Shown here: positions 10,118 to 17,841 of the stretch, in pieces | How positions within the stretch are numbered: the stretch's first letter is position 1 | Layout: each line of letters opens with the position of its first letter | From: JAUWNP01 sp034430655 | Lineage (GTDB): Bacteria > Chloroflexota > Anaerolineae > B4-G1 | DNA: 38,944 bases | Assembly (NCBI GenBank): GCA_034430655.1 | Contig: DAOUEC010000146.1 | Coordinates: 1 to 38,944, forward strand | Direction: 5' to 3' | The notes under the pieces: generated by a model | The model's input: the letters and a program-made list of their open reading frames with translations, nothing else | Database searches by the model: none | Told to the model about the DNA's origin: nothing | Made by a program: the position numbers and the translations under genes

Positions 10118-11794
10118 ATGAGCGAGGTACAACAACCACCACCTCCCCGCATCTTGATCGTCGAAGACGAGATTGAGATGCTGGAATTGATGCGAAATAT
10201 GCTGAGACTGATGCGTTGCCAGGTGCTGGCGGCGCATTCCGGCGGGGAAGCACTCGACATTTTGCGTCGGGAAGCAGCAGCGGGAAGCGAGATTGACTTG
10301 GTCCTGCTGGACATCATGATGCCGGAGATGGACGGCTATGAGGTGATTGCCCGCGTCAAGGCCGACCCCGCGCTTCGCCATACCGCGTTCATCGTGACCA
10401 CGGCCCTCGATTCGGTCGGCGATAAGACGCTGGGTCTGGGAATGGGGGCCGACGATTACCTCACTAAACCTTTCGATCCCCAGGAACTGCTGGCGCGGAT
10501 TGACGCTGTCATGCGCATCCGCCGCAGCGAACAGGCCACGCGCCGGCGCAATCGGGAACTGGCGGCCCTCATCGAGATCAACCGCATGGTCACCTCTAGC
10601 CTGGACCTGGATGACGTTCTGGAGGCGACGATGCAGGGTATTCGCGAGATCCTACAGGTCCAGGCTGGCTCGTTGGTGCTGATAGATGAGGCGACAGGCG
10701 AGTTGGTCTTCCGCAAAACGCTGGGTCCCAAGCGGGACTGGATTGCCGGCAGGGCCCTGCAGCCGGGTAAGGGCATCGTGGGCTATGTGGTACAGTCTGG
10801 CGAGCCCCAACTCGTCAACAACATCGAGCGTGACCCCCATTTCCTGGCCGAGATTGACGAGGAGACGGGATTCACCTCCCATACCATTCTCTGTGTGCCG
10901 TTGAGGATCCACGATCGGGTGACCGGGGCCATCGAGGTGATCAACAAGATGGATGGGGTATTCACCCAGCGGGACCTGGAACTGCTGCAGGCGATGGCGG
11001 CCTCGGTTGCGGTGGCAGTGGATAACGCCAATCTGTACAGCGAGTTGGCCGACTTCACAGAGGAGTTAGAACGTTCCCAGGCACAACTTGTGCAGGCAGA
11101 GAAGATGGCTGCCATCGGCCGGCTGGCCGCCTCCATTGCTCACGAGATCAACAACCCTCTCCAGGCGATCCACAACAGCCTGCACCTGAGCCTGCACAAT
11201 GGTCTTAGCAACGATAAACGCCTGCAGTATCTGAACATGGCCCAGGCCGAGGTGCAACGGTTGATCGAGATTGTGCAGCGCATGCTGGATTTCTATCGGC
11301 CCTCGCGCGGTGGCATGGTGCCTACCGACGTCAACAGCATCGTGGAAAGCGTGCTCGCCCTGACCCACAAGCGGCTACAACACGGTGCTGTCCGCGTGCA
11401 TACCCACCTGACCCCCGACTTGCCCTTCGTGCCTGTGGTCCCTGACCAGATCATCCAGGTGTTCTTGAACATCATCATCAACGCTATCGAGGCCATGCCC
11501 TCGGACGGCGACCTGCAGTTGGAGACGATGCTTTCAGAGGACGGTGAGTGGGTGCTGGCGCGTTTCCACGACGCCGGCCCAGGCATGTCACCGGAACAAA
11601 TCGCCAACCTGTTTGAGCCTTTCTGCACGACCAAGCCCACCGGCACTGGGCTGGGGCTGGCCATAAGTTACGGAATCATAGAGCGCCACGGCGGGATGAT
11701 AGAAGTATCAAGCCAATTGGGCCAGGGGACGACCTTTACCGTCAACTTGCCCGTGCATCCGAGAGAGACTGGAAAAGTAGAACGTGAGGAGTGA
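10118..11794 (+). CDS. Hybrid REC-GAF-histidine kinase
   Basis: Domains in order: receiver (11-125) with phospho-acceptor D65 in LVLLDIMMPEMDGYE and conserved K117; GAF (about 160-305, LDDVLEATMQGIREIL); a short coiled coil; HisKA with the phospho-acceptor H342 in SIAHEINNPLQ; and HATPase with N-box NIIINAIEAM, DAGPGMS and GTGLGLAIS. No membrane segment is present, so this is a soluble kinase that integrates an upstream phosphorelay through REC and a small-molecule signal through GAF. The start lies 1 nt after the solute-binding protein stop. The stop overlaps the response regulator start by 4 nt (GTGA), so the pair is translationally coupled. Confidence 0.93.
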   Translation: MSEVQQPPPPRILIVEDEIEMLELMRNMLRLMRCQVLAAHSGGEALDILRREAAAGSEIDLVLLDIMMPEMDGYEVIARVKADPALRHTAFIVTTALDSVGDKTLGLGMGADDYLTKPFDPQELLARIDAVMRIRRSEQATRRRNRELAALIEINRMVTSSLDLDDVLEATMQGIREILQVQAGSLVLIDEATGELVFRKTLGPKRDWIAGRALQPGKGIVGYVVQSGEPQLVNNIERDPHFLAEIDEETGFTSHTILCVPLRIHDRVTGAIEVINKMDGVFTQRDLELLQAMAASVAVAVDNANLYSELADFTEELERSQAQLVQAEKMAAIGRLAASIAHEINNPLQAIHNSLHLSLHNGLSNDKRLQYLNMAQAEVQRLIEIVQRMLDFYRPSRGGMVPTDVNSIVESVLALTHKRLQHGAVRVHTHLTPDLPFVPVVPDQIIQVFLNIIINAIEAMPSDGDLQLETMLSEDGEWVLARFHDAGPGMSPEQIANLFEPFCTTKPTGTGLGLAISYGIIERHGGMIEVSSQLGQGTTFTVNLPVHPRETGKVEREE

Positions 11795-12615
11795 AACGTA
11801 GAGAGATGGCAGAGACAGCACGCGTCATGGTGGTGGATGATGAGGCAGTGCCACGCATCTCTATGGCCGAGATACTGAGGCTGGAAGGCTACCAGGTCTC
11901 TACGGCAGCCAGCGGTGAGGAGGCCCTGAGCCTGTTGAACAAGAGTGGCCCCTTTGATCTGATGGTGCTCGATCTCAAGATGCCCGGGATGGACGGCCTT
12001 GGGGTGACCGAAGCGGTGCAGAAACAATCCCCTGGCACTGTCATCATTCTGCTGACCGCCTTCGCGACGCTGGAAACGGCGATCCAAGCCATTCGACAGG
12101 GTGCGCACGACTACCTGCTTAAGCCCTGTCCTGTTCCCGAGGTCCTGGAGAGCGTGCGCAAAGGCCTGGCGAAGCGTCAACAGGAGCAACATCGTCGGCA
12201 TCTGGTCGGCCAACTGGAGCAGACACTCTCCGAGCTGGCTGCTGTGGAAGGCGCGGAAGCGGTTGAGGAAGCGGCGTCCCCTCAGCCCAGCCGCCTCATC
12301 CAGATACGTGACGTCGTGGTGGATCGCCAGAAACACATTGCTATGCTGTGTGGGCGACAGCTGGATCTGACCCCAACCGAGTTCGAGATATTGGTTTGTC
12401 TCATAGAGACCCCGGATCAGATCTGGAGCCCACAGGAGTTGGTGCGGCGCGCCCAGGGGTACGAAACCGACGCCTGGGGCGCGCGCGCGATTGTTCGGGT
12501 CCACATCCGCCGCTTGCGCAAGAAGATGGAGACCGACCCATCTAACCCTCAATACATCCTCAATGTGCGCGGCGTTGGTTACATGTTCGCGAGCAGCAGC
12601 CCGGACGTGGACTGA
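11791..12615 (+). CDS. OmpR/PhoB-type response regulator
   Basis: The receiver domain (residues 10-125) carries the acidic pair DDE (16-18), phospho-acceptor D61 in MVLDLKMPGMDGL and K111 in DYLLKPC. A glutamine-rich helical linker (RQQEQHRRHLVGQLEQTL) joins it to a C-terminal winged helix (about 170-268: LDLTPTEFEILVCLIETP, VRVHIRRLRKKM, ILNVRGVGYMF). GTG at 11791 overlaps the kinase stop by 4 nt; ATG at 11806 is an alternative start. It is the likely partner of the preceding kinase. Possible targets include its own operon, but no direct-repeat binding site was identified. Confidence 0.94.
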   Translation: MKRREMAETARVMVVDDEAVPRISMAEILRLEGYQVSTAASGEEALSLLNKSGPFDLMVLDLKMPGMDGLGVTEAVQKQSPGTVIILLTAFATLETAIQAIRQGAHDYLLKPCPVPEVLESVRKGLAKRQQEQHRRHLVGQLEQTLSELAAVEGAEAVEEAASPQPSRLIQIRDVVVDRQKHIAMLCGRQLDLTPTEFEILVCLIETPDQIWSPQELVRRAQGYETDAWGARAIVRVHIRRLRKKMETDPSNPQYILNVRGVGYMFASSSPDVD

Positions 12616-13063
12616 GTTTCCCCCCTCGTAACCAAATCGTAACCCCTTCGCAACCCGCAGGTACGGCTTTCTGTGGTATGCTATGTCAGTCTTAGATATT
12701 CGGCTGCCTGGCCGGATGAAGCCTCGTGGGAGTATGTGAAGCAACTTCCTGATATACCAAGCGCATGTAAGACCTGGGGAAAGCATCATGGCTGCACGAT
12801 GATGCGTAGCGGGTGAAACATGATTAGACATCAGCACTTGACTGTGAATAAGTACAAAGCGACACCGAAAGTAAGACACTCCCCGGCTACCGTGCCGCAG
12901 CGACTGCGGCGCACGTTGCGGCAGGTATGGAATCGCAGCCGCTGGGGATTGACGCGGCTACCGCTGCATCGGTTGGGCAGGAATGGAGAAACCACCAGCG
13001 GCAGCTGGAGCAAAGACGGATCTGAGGACAAGTGACGAGGGCGGGTGGAGGGCGTGCTTCGCG
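12616..13063. other. 448-bp gap after the two-component operon
   Basis: No convincing gene is seen. A 71-codon frame at 12820-13035 has no strong start signal and an arginine-rich composition, and is not called. TGGTATGCT near 12674-12682 could be an extended -10 box, without a clear -35. Confidence 0.4.
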
Positions 13064-13645
13064 ATGACGACCTGGTTCGACAGGGTCAAGACGTGTGTCG
13101 GGTGGGATAGGACTGACCAGGAACAGATTGCCGAACTGCGTCGCTGGTTGAACTCCAACATCACCGGGGTGATCGAGGGCCTCGGCAAGCAGTTGGCGCA
13201 GTTCAAAGGTACACAGCCACTGATGGCCAATGCGCGTTTCGTCCGGCGCTTGCACAGCGTGCTCAGTGAATGGCTGATGGGCCTGCTCGTTGGAACGTTC
13301 GACGGGGAGTACGTCAAGGAGCGCTGTGCATTTGGACAGAAGTTGGTAGAGATTGACCTGGCATTCGAGGACGTCATTCTGCTGGAGGGACTGGCGCGCA
13401 GGCATTTGTTTGAATTAGCCCAAAGCCAGTTGAATGAGCGCCCTCACGCGCTCTCGGCCACGATGCACACACTGGACAAGGCGTTGAATCTTGACTTAGC
13501 GTTAATCTACAGCAGCTATCTCCAGGTTCACGACGCTGAAATGGAGCGCGCACTGCTGGACCGATTCCTCAACATCACGGGGTTCAGCCGCACGTTGTAC
13601 GAGAACCTGGTGGAGGCGCGGGGGTGGAATGAGGCAGGCCAGTAA
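13064..13645 (+). CDS. Protoglobin-like (globin-sensor fold) protein, apparently lacking the heme histidine
   Basis: About 193 all-helical residues resemble the protoglobin/globin-coupled-sensor domain: IAELRRWLNSNITGVIEGLG (helix B region), FVRRLHSVLSEWLMGLLVGTFDGEYVKER (helix E) and ALNLDLALIYSSYLQVHDAE (helices G/H). Family members have a proximal His in a segment like IGxxHxxxGL. The matching segment here is FGQKLVEIDL, with Leu where His is expected, so heme binding is doubtful, as in the non-heme globin of RsbR. No output domain is attached. ATG at 13064 has GGAGGG 11 nt upstream; a start at 12983 would add 27 residues of poor composition. Both the assignment and the missing ligand rest on alignment by eye. 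Confidence 0.6.
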   Translation: MTTWFDRVKTCVGWDRTDQEQIAELRRWLNSNITGVIEGLGKQLAQFKGTQPLMANARFVRRLHSVLSEWLMGLLVGTFDGEYVKERCAFGQKLVEIDLAFEDVILLEGLARRHLFELAQSQLNERPHALSATMHTLDKALNLDLALIYSSYLQVHDAEMERALLDRFLNITGFSRTLYENLVEARGWNEAGQ

Positions 13646-13677
13646 CAGACCGGGCTATACTGGATTGAACCCAGTTC

Positions 13678-13705
13678 TTGACGCAAGGGGCCTTTGTGGT
13701 AAAAT
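13678..13705 (+). promoter_or_regulatory. Promoter of tRNA-Glu
   Basis: TTGACG (13678-13683), a 16-nt spacer and TAAAAT (13700-13705) with a TG extension. Initiation would fall 5-7 nt before the mature tRNA. Confidence 0.7.
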
Positions 13706-13717
13706 GGATGTACAAAC

Positions 13718-13795
13718 GCCCCCATCGTCTAGTCTGGTCTAGGACACGGGCCTTTCAAGCCCGCGACAAGGGTTCGAATCCCTTTGGGGGCACCA
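13718..13795 (+). tRNA. tRNA-Glu (anticodon UUC), CCA encoded
   Basis: The acceptor stem GCCCCCA pairs with TGGGGGC (13785-13791). The anticodon stem CGGGC/GCCCG encloses the loop CTTTCAA, giving anticodon TTC. The T-arm is GGGTTCGAATCCC. The discriminator base is A13792, followed by CCA at 13793-13795. Confidence 0.97.
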
Positions 13796-13827
13796 AATAA
13801 ACCGGGGGCGTTTTAAGTGGGTTGGTA

Positions 13828-13848
13828 GGGGCGGGATTACCCCGCCCC
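13828..13848. terminator. Hairpin after tRNA-Glu
   Basis: GGGGCGGG (13828-13835) and CCCGCCCC (13841-13848) form a perfect 8-bp stem with loop ATTAC, about 30 bp after the tRNA. Only TT follows, so it is a weak intrinsic terminator. It may equally be a dispersed palindrome. Confidence 0.4.
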
Positions 13849-13880
13849 TTCGTGGAAGTAGAGGTCAGAGAGAAACGTGC

Positions 13881-14180
13881 GCCTGCCTTCGGTTCCCCAA
13901 CCTGATCATCCGTGAGGTGCTGGCCCCTCGGCTAACTGGGCAGACCATCAACGACGTCGAAGTCGTCCGCCCGCTGGTGGTGCGTGACCTCACGCTCCAG
14001 GGATTCGCCGAGGTGCTGATTGGCCAGGCCTTCGCCGGCGTGCGGCGGCGCGGCAAGATACTGCTCTTCCCTCTGCAGTCCGGGCTGACCCTGGCGATCA
14101 ACTGCAAACTGGTCGGTCGTCTCCAGTACGCCCTCCCTGCCGAGCGCCGCCTGCCCAAGACCCACGTCTCAAATCAGTGA
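13881..14180 (+). pseudogene. fpg: Remnant of formamidopyrimidine-DNA glycosylase (fpg/mutM), N-terminal part
   Basis: The frame reads FPNLIIREVLAPRLTGQTIND, then VRRRGKILLFPL and LTLAINCKLVGRLQYAL. These match the start of Fpg/Nei proteins (PELP-...-L-GxTI, RRGKyLLf and GmsGrl equivalents). The MPE(L)P amino terminus with the catalytic Pro2 and Glu3 is missing or out of frame, and the frame stops after about 95 residues, so the helix-two-turn-helix and zinc finger are absent. The catalytic residues are lost and it is almost certainly inactive. It ends next to a 14-bp inverted repeat (14192-14233), which may mark a deletion endpoint. Confidence 0.7.
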
Positions 14181-14191
14181 TTTCGGAATCG

Positions 14192-14233
14192 AGGCTTTAG
14201 CCGGATTTGACGCCTAAATTCCGGCTAAAGCCT
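14192..14233. repeat. Inverted repeat AGGCTTTAGCCGGA / TCCGGCTAAAGCCT
   Basis: Perfect 14-bp arms (14192-14205 and 14220-14233) flank a 14-nt loop, directly after the fpg remnant. There is no T-tract. It is typical of small dispersed palindromes. Confidence 0.8.
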
Positions 14234-14319
14234 ACACTCCAAATTCACCAAACCCAAGTGCGCTCAGTATACAACTCTGAGCATAGCCAGGTCGTCGTAG
14301 ACTCGTAGGCAAGTCAGCG

Positions 14320-14359
14320 AGCCCCCGCGCACCGCCCGTCGAGACAGTGCGCGGGGGCT
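14320..14359. repeat. Strong 13-bp hairpin upstream of the L,D-transpeptidase promoter
   Basis: AGCCCCCGCGCAC (14320-14332) pairs perfectly with GTGCGCGGGGGCT (14347-14359). A TGTTACAAT box (14361-14369) begins 2 nt later, so the hairpin sits where a -35 element would be. No T-tract follows. Confidence 0.7.
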
Positions 14360-14392
14360 GTGTTACAATAGGTCAAAAGTGACTTCTCATTC

Positions 14393-14421
14393 TGGACGCC
14401 ACGTCGAATCTGTGCTAAAAT
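14393..14421 (+). promoter_or_regulatory. Promoter of L,D-transpeptidase gene
   Basis: TGGACG (14393-14398), a 17-nt spacer and TAAAAT (14416-14421) with a TG extension. An alternative -10 box, TACAAT, lies at 14364-14369. Confidence 0.5.
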
Positions 14422-14454
14422 ATATTCTCATATTTCTATCGTTGGAGACCCGGC

Positions 14455-15648
14455 ATGCGCCGCTACCTGTTCGTCGTCCTGGCATTGCTCATCCTGCTGG
14501 CTCTGAAAGCGGAGCCGGCCGAAGCGGCCGGCCTGCATGATCCGGGGCCGCTTCCTGCTCGCGCTCCCCGCACCCGCTACGTCTGCGTACCCAGCCTCAT
14601 CTGGCGCAGTCCGGAACTATGCCCCTCCTATGGGCCTGGCACCACCGCTTATCGCATCGCCTCCGTCCGTCCGCCCGACCCGCTGCCCGAACTGCCCGTG
14701 CTTGAACTCCCCCACGACGAAGACGACGCACTCGTTCCCCACACCTACGCCTACGTCAGGACCCTGCCGCTGAATGTGTACCGCCACCCGATGGAAGCCG
14801 CGATGGGGTTGCCGCCTGTGCGCACGATGCTCTCTGGCGACTGGTGGGTCAGCGTGGGCGGTCTGGTCGAGTACGAGGGGCAGCAGTGGTACCAGATCAA
14901 CGATGAGGAATTCATCCCCGCCGACACACTGGCGTTCGCCAGCCCCTCCCGCTTCCAGGGCATCTACCTCACCGAACAGCCGCAACACCCCTTCGCCTGG
15001 ATCAACCGCTGGGTGCAGCCCTCGATTGTGCCACAGGGCGTGCTCAACACCGGCGTCGAGGGACTCAAACGCTACCAACTGGTTACCATCTTCGCCGAGG
15101 AACGGCGCGGCGGCGAAATCTGGTATCTGGTCGGCCCCGACCAGTGGGTGGAGCAGGAGAACGTGGCGCGGGTGGACGTGGACTTGCCGCCGGAGGGGGT
15201 CGGCCCGGGCGAGAAGTGGATCGAGGTGGACCTGTTCGAACAGACGATTGCCGCCTACGAAGGGGAACGCATGGTCTACGCCACACTGATCTCCGGCGGA
15301 CGGACTGCCAGCGCCACTCCATCCGGCCTGTACCGCCTCTGGGCCAAGATGTGGGAGGGCAAGATGAGTAACCCTGACGTGGAGGACGGGAGCCCGGCCT
15401 GGTACTTCATTGAGGACGTGCCCTGGACGATGTACTTCCACGAGGGGTACTCCATCCACGCTGCCTTCTGGCACGACGCCTTCGGCTTCACGCGCAGCCA
15501 CGGCTGCGTCAACCTGGCCCCCCGCGATGCGCTGTGGTTCTTCAACTGGGCCGACCCGTTCACTCCCGAAGACGTGGACCTGGCCTACATAGGCAGGGGC
15601 ACGCCGGGCACGTGGGTCTGGGTGCACTTCACGCCGCCCTTTGAGTGA
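14455..15648 (+). CDS. L,D-transpeptidase (YkuD domain), secreted
   Basis: It is predicted to cross-link or modify peptidoglycan outside the membrane. The signal peptide is residues 1-24 (LFVVLALLILLALKAEPAEA). A central region with SH3-like character (about 100-240) precedes the YkuD domain, which starts at WIEVDLFEQTIAAYEGERMV. The catalytic motif is IHAAFWHDAFG...SHGCVNLAPRDA, with the nucleophile Cys in SHGC near residue 353. GGAG precedes the ATG by 7 nt. The length, 397 residues, is normal for Chloroflexota-type members with an N-terminal extension. A CapA-family gene follows on the same strand after a heptameric repeat array. Confidence 0.93.
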   Translation: MRRYLFVVLALLILLALKAEPAEAAGLHDPGPLPARAPRTRYVCVPSLIWRSPELCPSYGPGTTAYRIASVRPPDPLPELPVLELPHDEDDALVPHTYAYVRTLPLNVYRHPMEAAMGLPPVRTMLSGDWWVSVGGLVEYEGQQWYQINDEEFIPADTLAFASPSRFQGIYLTEQPQHPFAWINRWVQPSIVPQGVLNTGVEGLKRYQLVTIFAEERRGGEIWYLVGPDQWVEQENVARVDVDLPPEGVGPGEKWIEVDLFEQTIAAYEGERMVYATLISGGRTASATPSGLYRLWAKMWEGKMSNPDVEDGSPAWYFIEDVPWTMYFHEGYSIHAAFWHDAFGFTRSHGCVNLAPRDALWFFNWADPFTPEDVDLAYIGRGTPGTWVWVHFTPPFE

Positions 15649-15649
15649 G

Positions 15650-15705
15650 ATTCGCCATTCGCCACCCGTATTTGCCATTCACCATTCGCCATTCGCTATT
15701 CGCCC
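15650..15705. repeat. Heptameric tandem array (TTCGCCA type), array B
   Basis: Eight 7-bp units (attcgcc, attcgcc, acccgta, tttgcca, ttcacca, ttcgcca, ttcgcta, ttcgccc) fill the gap between the two genes and end 1 nt before the capA-like ATG, leaving no SD. Confidence 0.85.
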
Positions 15706-15706
15706 A

Positions 15707-17398
15707 ATGAAACCGACCACCCCGTCACGCCGCGCACTGTGGCTGGCCCTGCTCGCCAGCCTGGGCCTGATCGCGGCTCTGTTCGCCGCCTGCGGCAGCC
15801 TGACCAGCCCCGACGTCACCCCCACGCCGACCCGCACCCCGCGCCCTCCCATCCCTACCCCCACGCCGACCCCTCCCCCCACCCCCACCCCCGCCTGGCC
15901 GGTGACTATCCTTGTCCCAGGGCGACTGCCCGCGCCCGTCGCCGACGCGCTGAATTCCACCGTCGCTGCCTGCCCTGACCTTTTCGCCCCGGCCCCTTCC
16001 GCCGAGGCAGCCGACGTGCAGGTGGCGCTCAACCCGGGCCCCGACGCGACCCCGCTCGCCGGGTGGATCTACGCAGTCGTGGCTTCCTTCCCCACCCTGA
16101 CCGACGAGGTGATCTGGGCCGACGTAGTCAGCAGTTGGGGCGGCGCCCTGGCCGGCCCCTTTGCCGGCCGGCCGCTGCTGATGACTGCTGACACCGCCGC
16201 AACGCTGGTCACTTTGATGGGCGACCCCGCCCCCGGCGCGGTTGAAATCATCCCGTCAGAGGAACTCGTGCAGCGCGCCTGGGACACCCGTCCGGCCTGG
16301 GCTGTGGTCCCCTTCGACCAACTGGAGCCGCGCTGGAAGGTGCTGCGCGTGGACGGTGGTTCGGTGCTCGATAAGGGGATGGATACGGCGATCTATCCGC
16401 TGGTCGTGCGCGCCGGCGTGACCGGCCTGGAGCGCGGCGTCGCCAGACTTCAGGAACTGCTGGGCGCTCCTCTCACCAACCGGGACCCGGCCAGGATGAC
16501 GGTGATGGTGATGACCGGCGTGACCGCCCTGGCCCGGGCTACGGCCATGAGGATGGATCAGAACGGCGTGACCTACCCCGCCGGGGACATCCGTGACTGG
16601 CTGGTCGAGGCCGACATCACCCACGTCAGCAACGAGGTCTCCTTCGCCGAGAACTGCCCACCGCCAGCCGACTACTACACCATGGTCTTCTGTTCCGACC
16701 CCGGTTTCATCAAGTTGCTGGAGGACATAGACGTAGACGTGGTGGAACTGACCGGCAACCACCTGCTCGACTGGGGGATGGGGGCGATGAATCTGTCGCT
16801 GAGGATGTACGACGAGCGCTCCATCCCCTACTTCGGCGGCGGCTGGAACCTGGCGCAGGCGCAACGACCCCTGATGCTTACCCACGGTGTGCATACCTTC
16901 GGCTTCGTGGGCTGCAACCCGGCGGGGCCACCCTCCAACTGGGCAACCGGCGACCGCCCCGGCGCGGCCCCCTGCGACTACGACCTGCTCTACGCCCAGG
17001 TCCGCGGACTGCGTGAGCAGGGTGTCATCCCCATTGTCACCCTCCAGTACTGGGAGTTCTACCAGTACGAGCCCACGCCGCAGCAACGGGCCGAGTTCCG
17101 CGCGCTGGCCGAGGCGGGTGCGGTCATCGTCAGCGGCAGCCAGGCTCACCAGCCGCAGGGCTTCGACTTCCACGCCGGGGCCTTCATCCACTACGGCCTG
17201 GGCAACCTCTTCTTCGACCAGATGTGGTCGCTGGAGACGCGGCAGGAGTTCGTGGACCGCCACGTCTTTTACGACGGGCGGCACGTCAGCACCGAGGTGC
17301 TGACGGCGATACTGGAGGACTACGCCCGCCCGCGCCCGATGACGCCCGAGGAGCGGGAGACGCTGCTGAAGGCGGCGTTCGCAGCCAGTGGGTGGTAA
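15707..17398 (+). CDS. CapA-family (poly-gamma-glutamate synthesis-like) lipoprotein
   Basis: The lipobox LIAALFAAC (Cys 29) is followed by a long Thr/Pro linker (TPTPTRTPRPPIPTPTP). The C-terminal half has the metallophosphatase-like CapA signature: NEVSF, VVELTGNHLLDWG, a GVHTFGFVGCN strand, GSQAHQPQGF and IHYGLGNLFFDQ. The N-terminal half (about 75-280) is a separate extracellular region I do not recognise. Members are linked to capsule/polyglutamate formation or a surface hydrolase activity; the substrate here is unknown. ATG at 15707 is chosen because the signal peptide begins there. A longer frame from 15641 would be translated from heptameric repeats. The ATG lacks an SD because the repeat array abuts it. 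Confidence 0.88.
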   Translation: MKPTTPSRRALWLALLASLGLIAALFAACGSLTSPDVTPTPTRTPRPPIPTPTPTPPPTPTPAWPVTILVPGRLPAPVADALNSTVAACPDLFAPAPSAEAADVQVALNPGPDATPLAGWIYAVVASFPTLTDEVIWADVVSSWGGALAGPFAGRPLLMTADTAATLVTLMGDPAPGAVEIIPSEELVQRAWDTRPAWAVVPFDQLEPRWKVLRVDGGSVLDKGMDTAIYPLVVRAGVTGLERGVARLQELLGAPLTNRDPARMTVMVMTGVTALARATAMRMDQNGVTYPAGDIRDWLVEADITHVSNEVSFAENCPPPADYYTMVFCSDPGFIKLLEDIDVDVVELTGNHLLDWGMGAMNLSLRMYDERSIPYFGGGWNLAQAQRPLMLTHGVHTFGFVGCNPAGPPSNWATGDRPGAAPCDYDLLYAQVRGLREQGVIPIVTLQYWEFYQYEPTPQQRAEFRALAEAGAVIVSGSQAHQPQGFDFHAGAFIHYGLGNLFFDQMWSLETRQEFVDRHVFYDGRHVSTEVLTAILEDYARPRPMTPEERETLLKAAFAASGW

Positions 17399-17623
17399 AC
17401 CAGCCCCGGCCTGAAGAGCCAGGGCTGGAGGCCCCCCACCACAGCCCTCCCCCACGGGGGGAGGGAGACCTTGGTACGCCATACCGCTGGTGATGCCGAC
17501 ACCGAGCCCTCCCCTACGGGGAGAGGGAGACCCCCAGCGCCGCTTGTTCACAACGGCGCGGTCTTCCCTCGGCGCCCCGGCCTGAAGAGCCGGGGCTGGA
17601 TCGTCTCCCCTAGAACCGCCTGT
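17399..17623. repeat. Mosaic of small palindromic repeats
   Basis: This gene-free stretch is built from two alternating palindromes. GCCCCGGCCTGAAGAGCC-type hairpins lie at about 17403-17427 and 17574-17596. CCCTCCCC/GGGGAGGG hairpins lie at 17445-17465 and 17508-17527. A related block containing TGTTCAC followed by GCGCG occurs near 17545-17560 and 17617-17634. Confidence 0.7.
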
Positions 17624-17841
17624 TCACGACAGCGCGACTGCACGCAGCACATCGGCGGGTCGGGCAATTTTCACCAAGGGCGGCAGCCGCTCCAGTTGTC
17701 GCCGGTCGAGTGTCACAAGTGTGGTGCCGTATTGCTGCGCTACGGCGGCATAAACCGCGTCGGCGCCGCGCAGCCGGGCGGTCGCCGCCAGATCGGCAGC
17801 ACGGTCGGCCAACGCCTCGTCCAACGACACGAGCGTTTTAT
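17624..17841 (-). pseudogene. vapC: C-terminal part of PIN-domain toxin (vapC) cut by IS
   Basis: The frame encodes LVSLDEALADRAADLAATA, then RGADAVYAAVA and LVTLDRRQLERLP, the second half of a VapC PIN domain with its two distal acidic residues (GAD and TLD). It joins in frame to 19252-19476 when the ISL3 element and one copy of the target duplication are removed. Cut off from its start, it should not be expressed as a functional nuclease. Confidence 0.85.

Noticed and set aside
12820..13035. A 71-codon frame in the gap after the response regulator
   Set aside because: Arg-rich, with no good SD, and overlapping the leader of the globin-like gene; no domain recognised.
13718..13860. Phage or island attachment site at tRNA-Glu
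   Set aside because: No direct repeat of the tRNA 3' end and no integrase gene were seen in the window.
16256..17551. A 431-codon minus-strand frame
   Set aside because: Antisense of the CapA-family gene; the composition (many Gly, Val, His) reflects GC-rich codon shadows.
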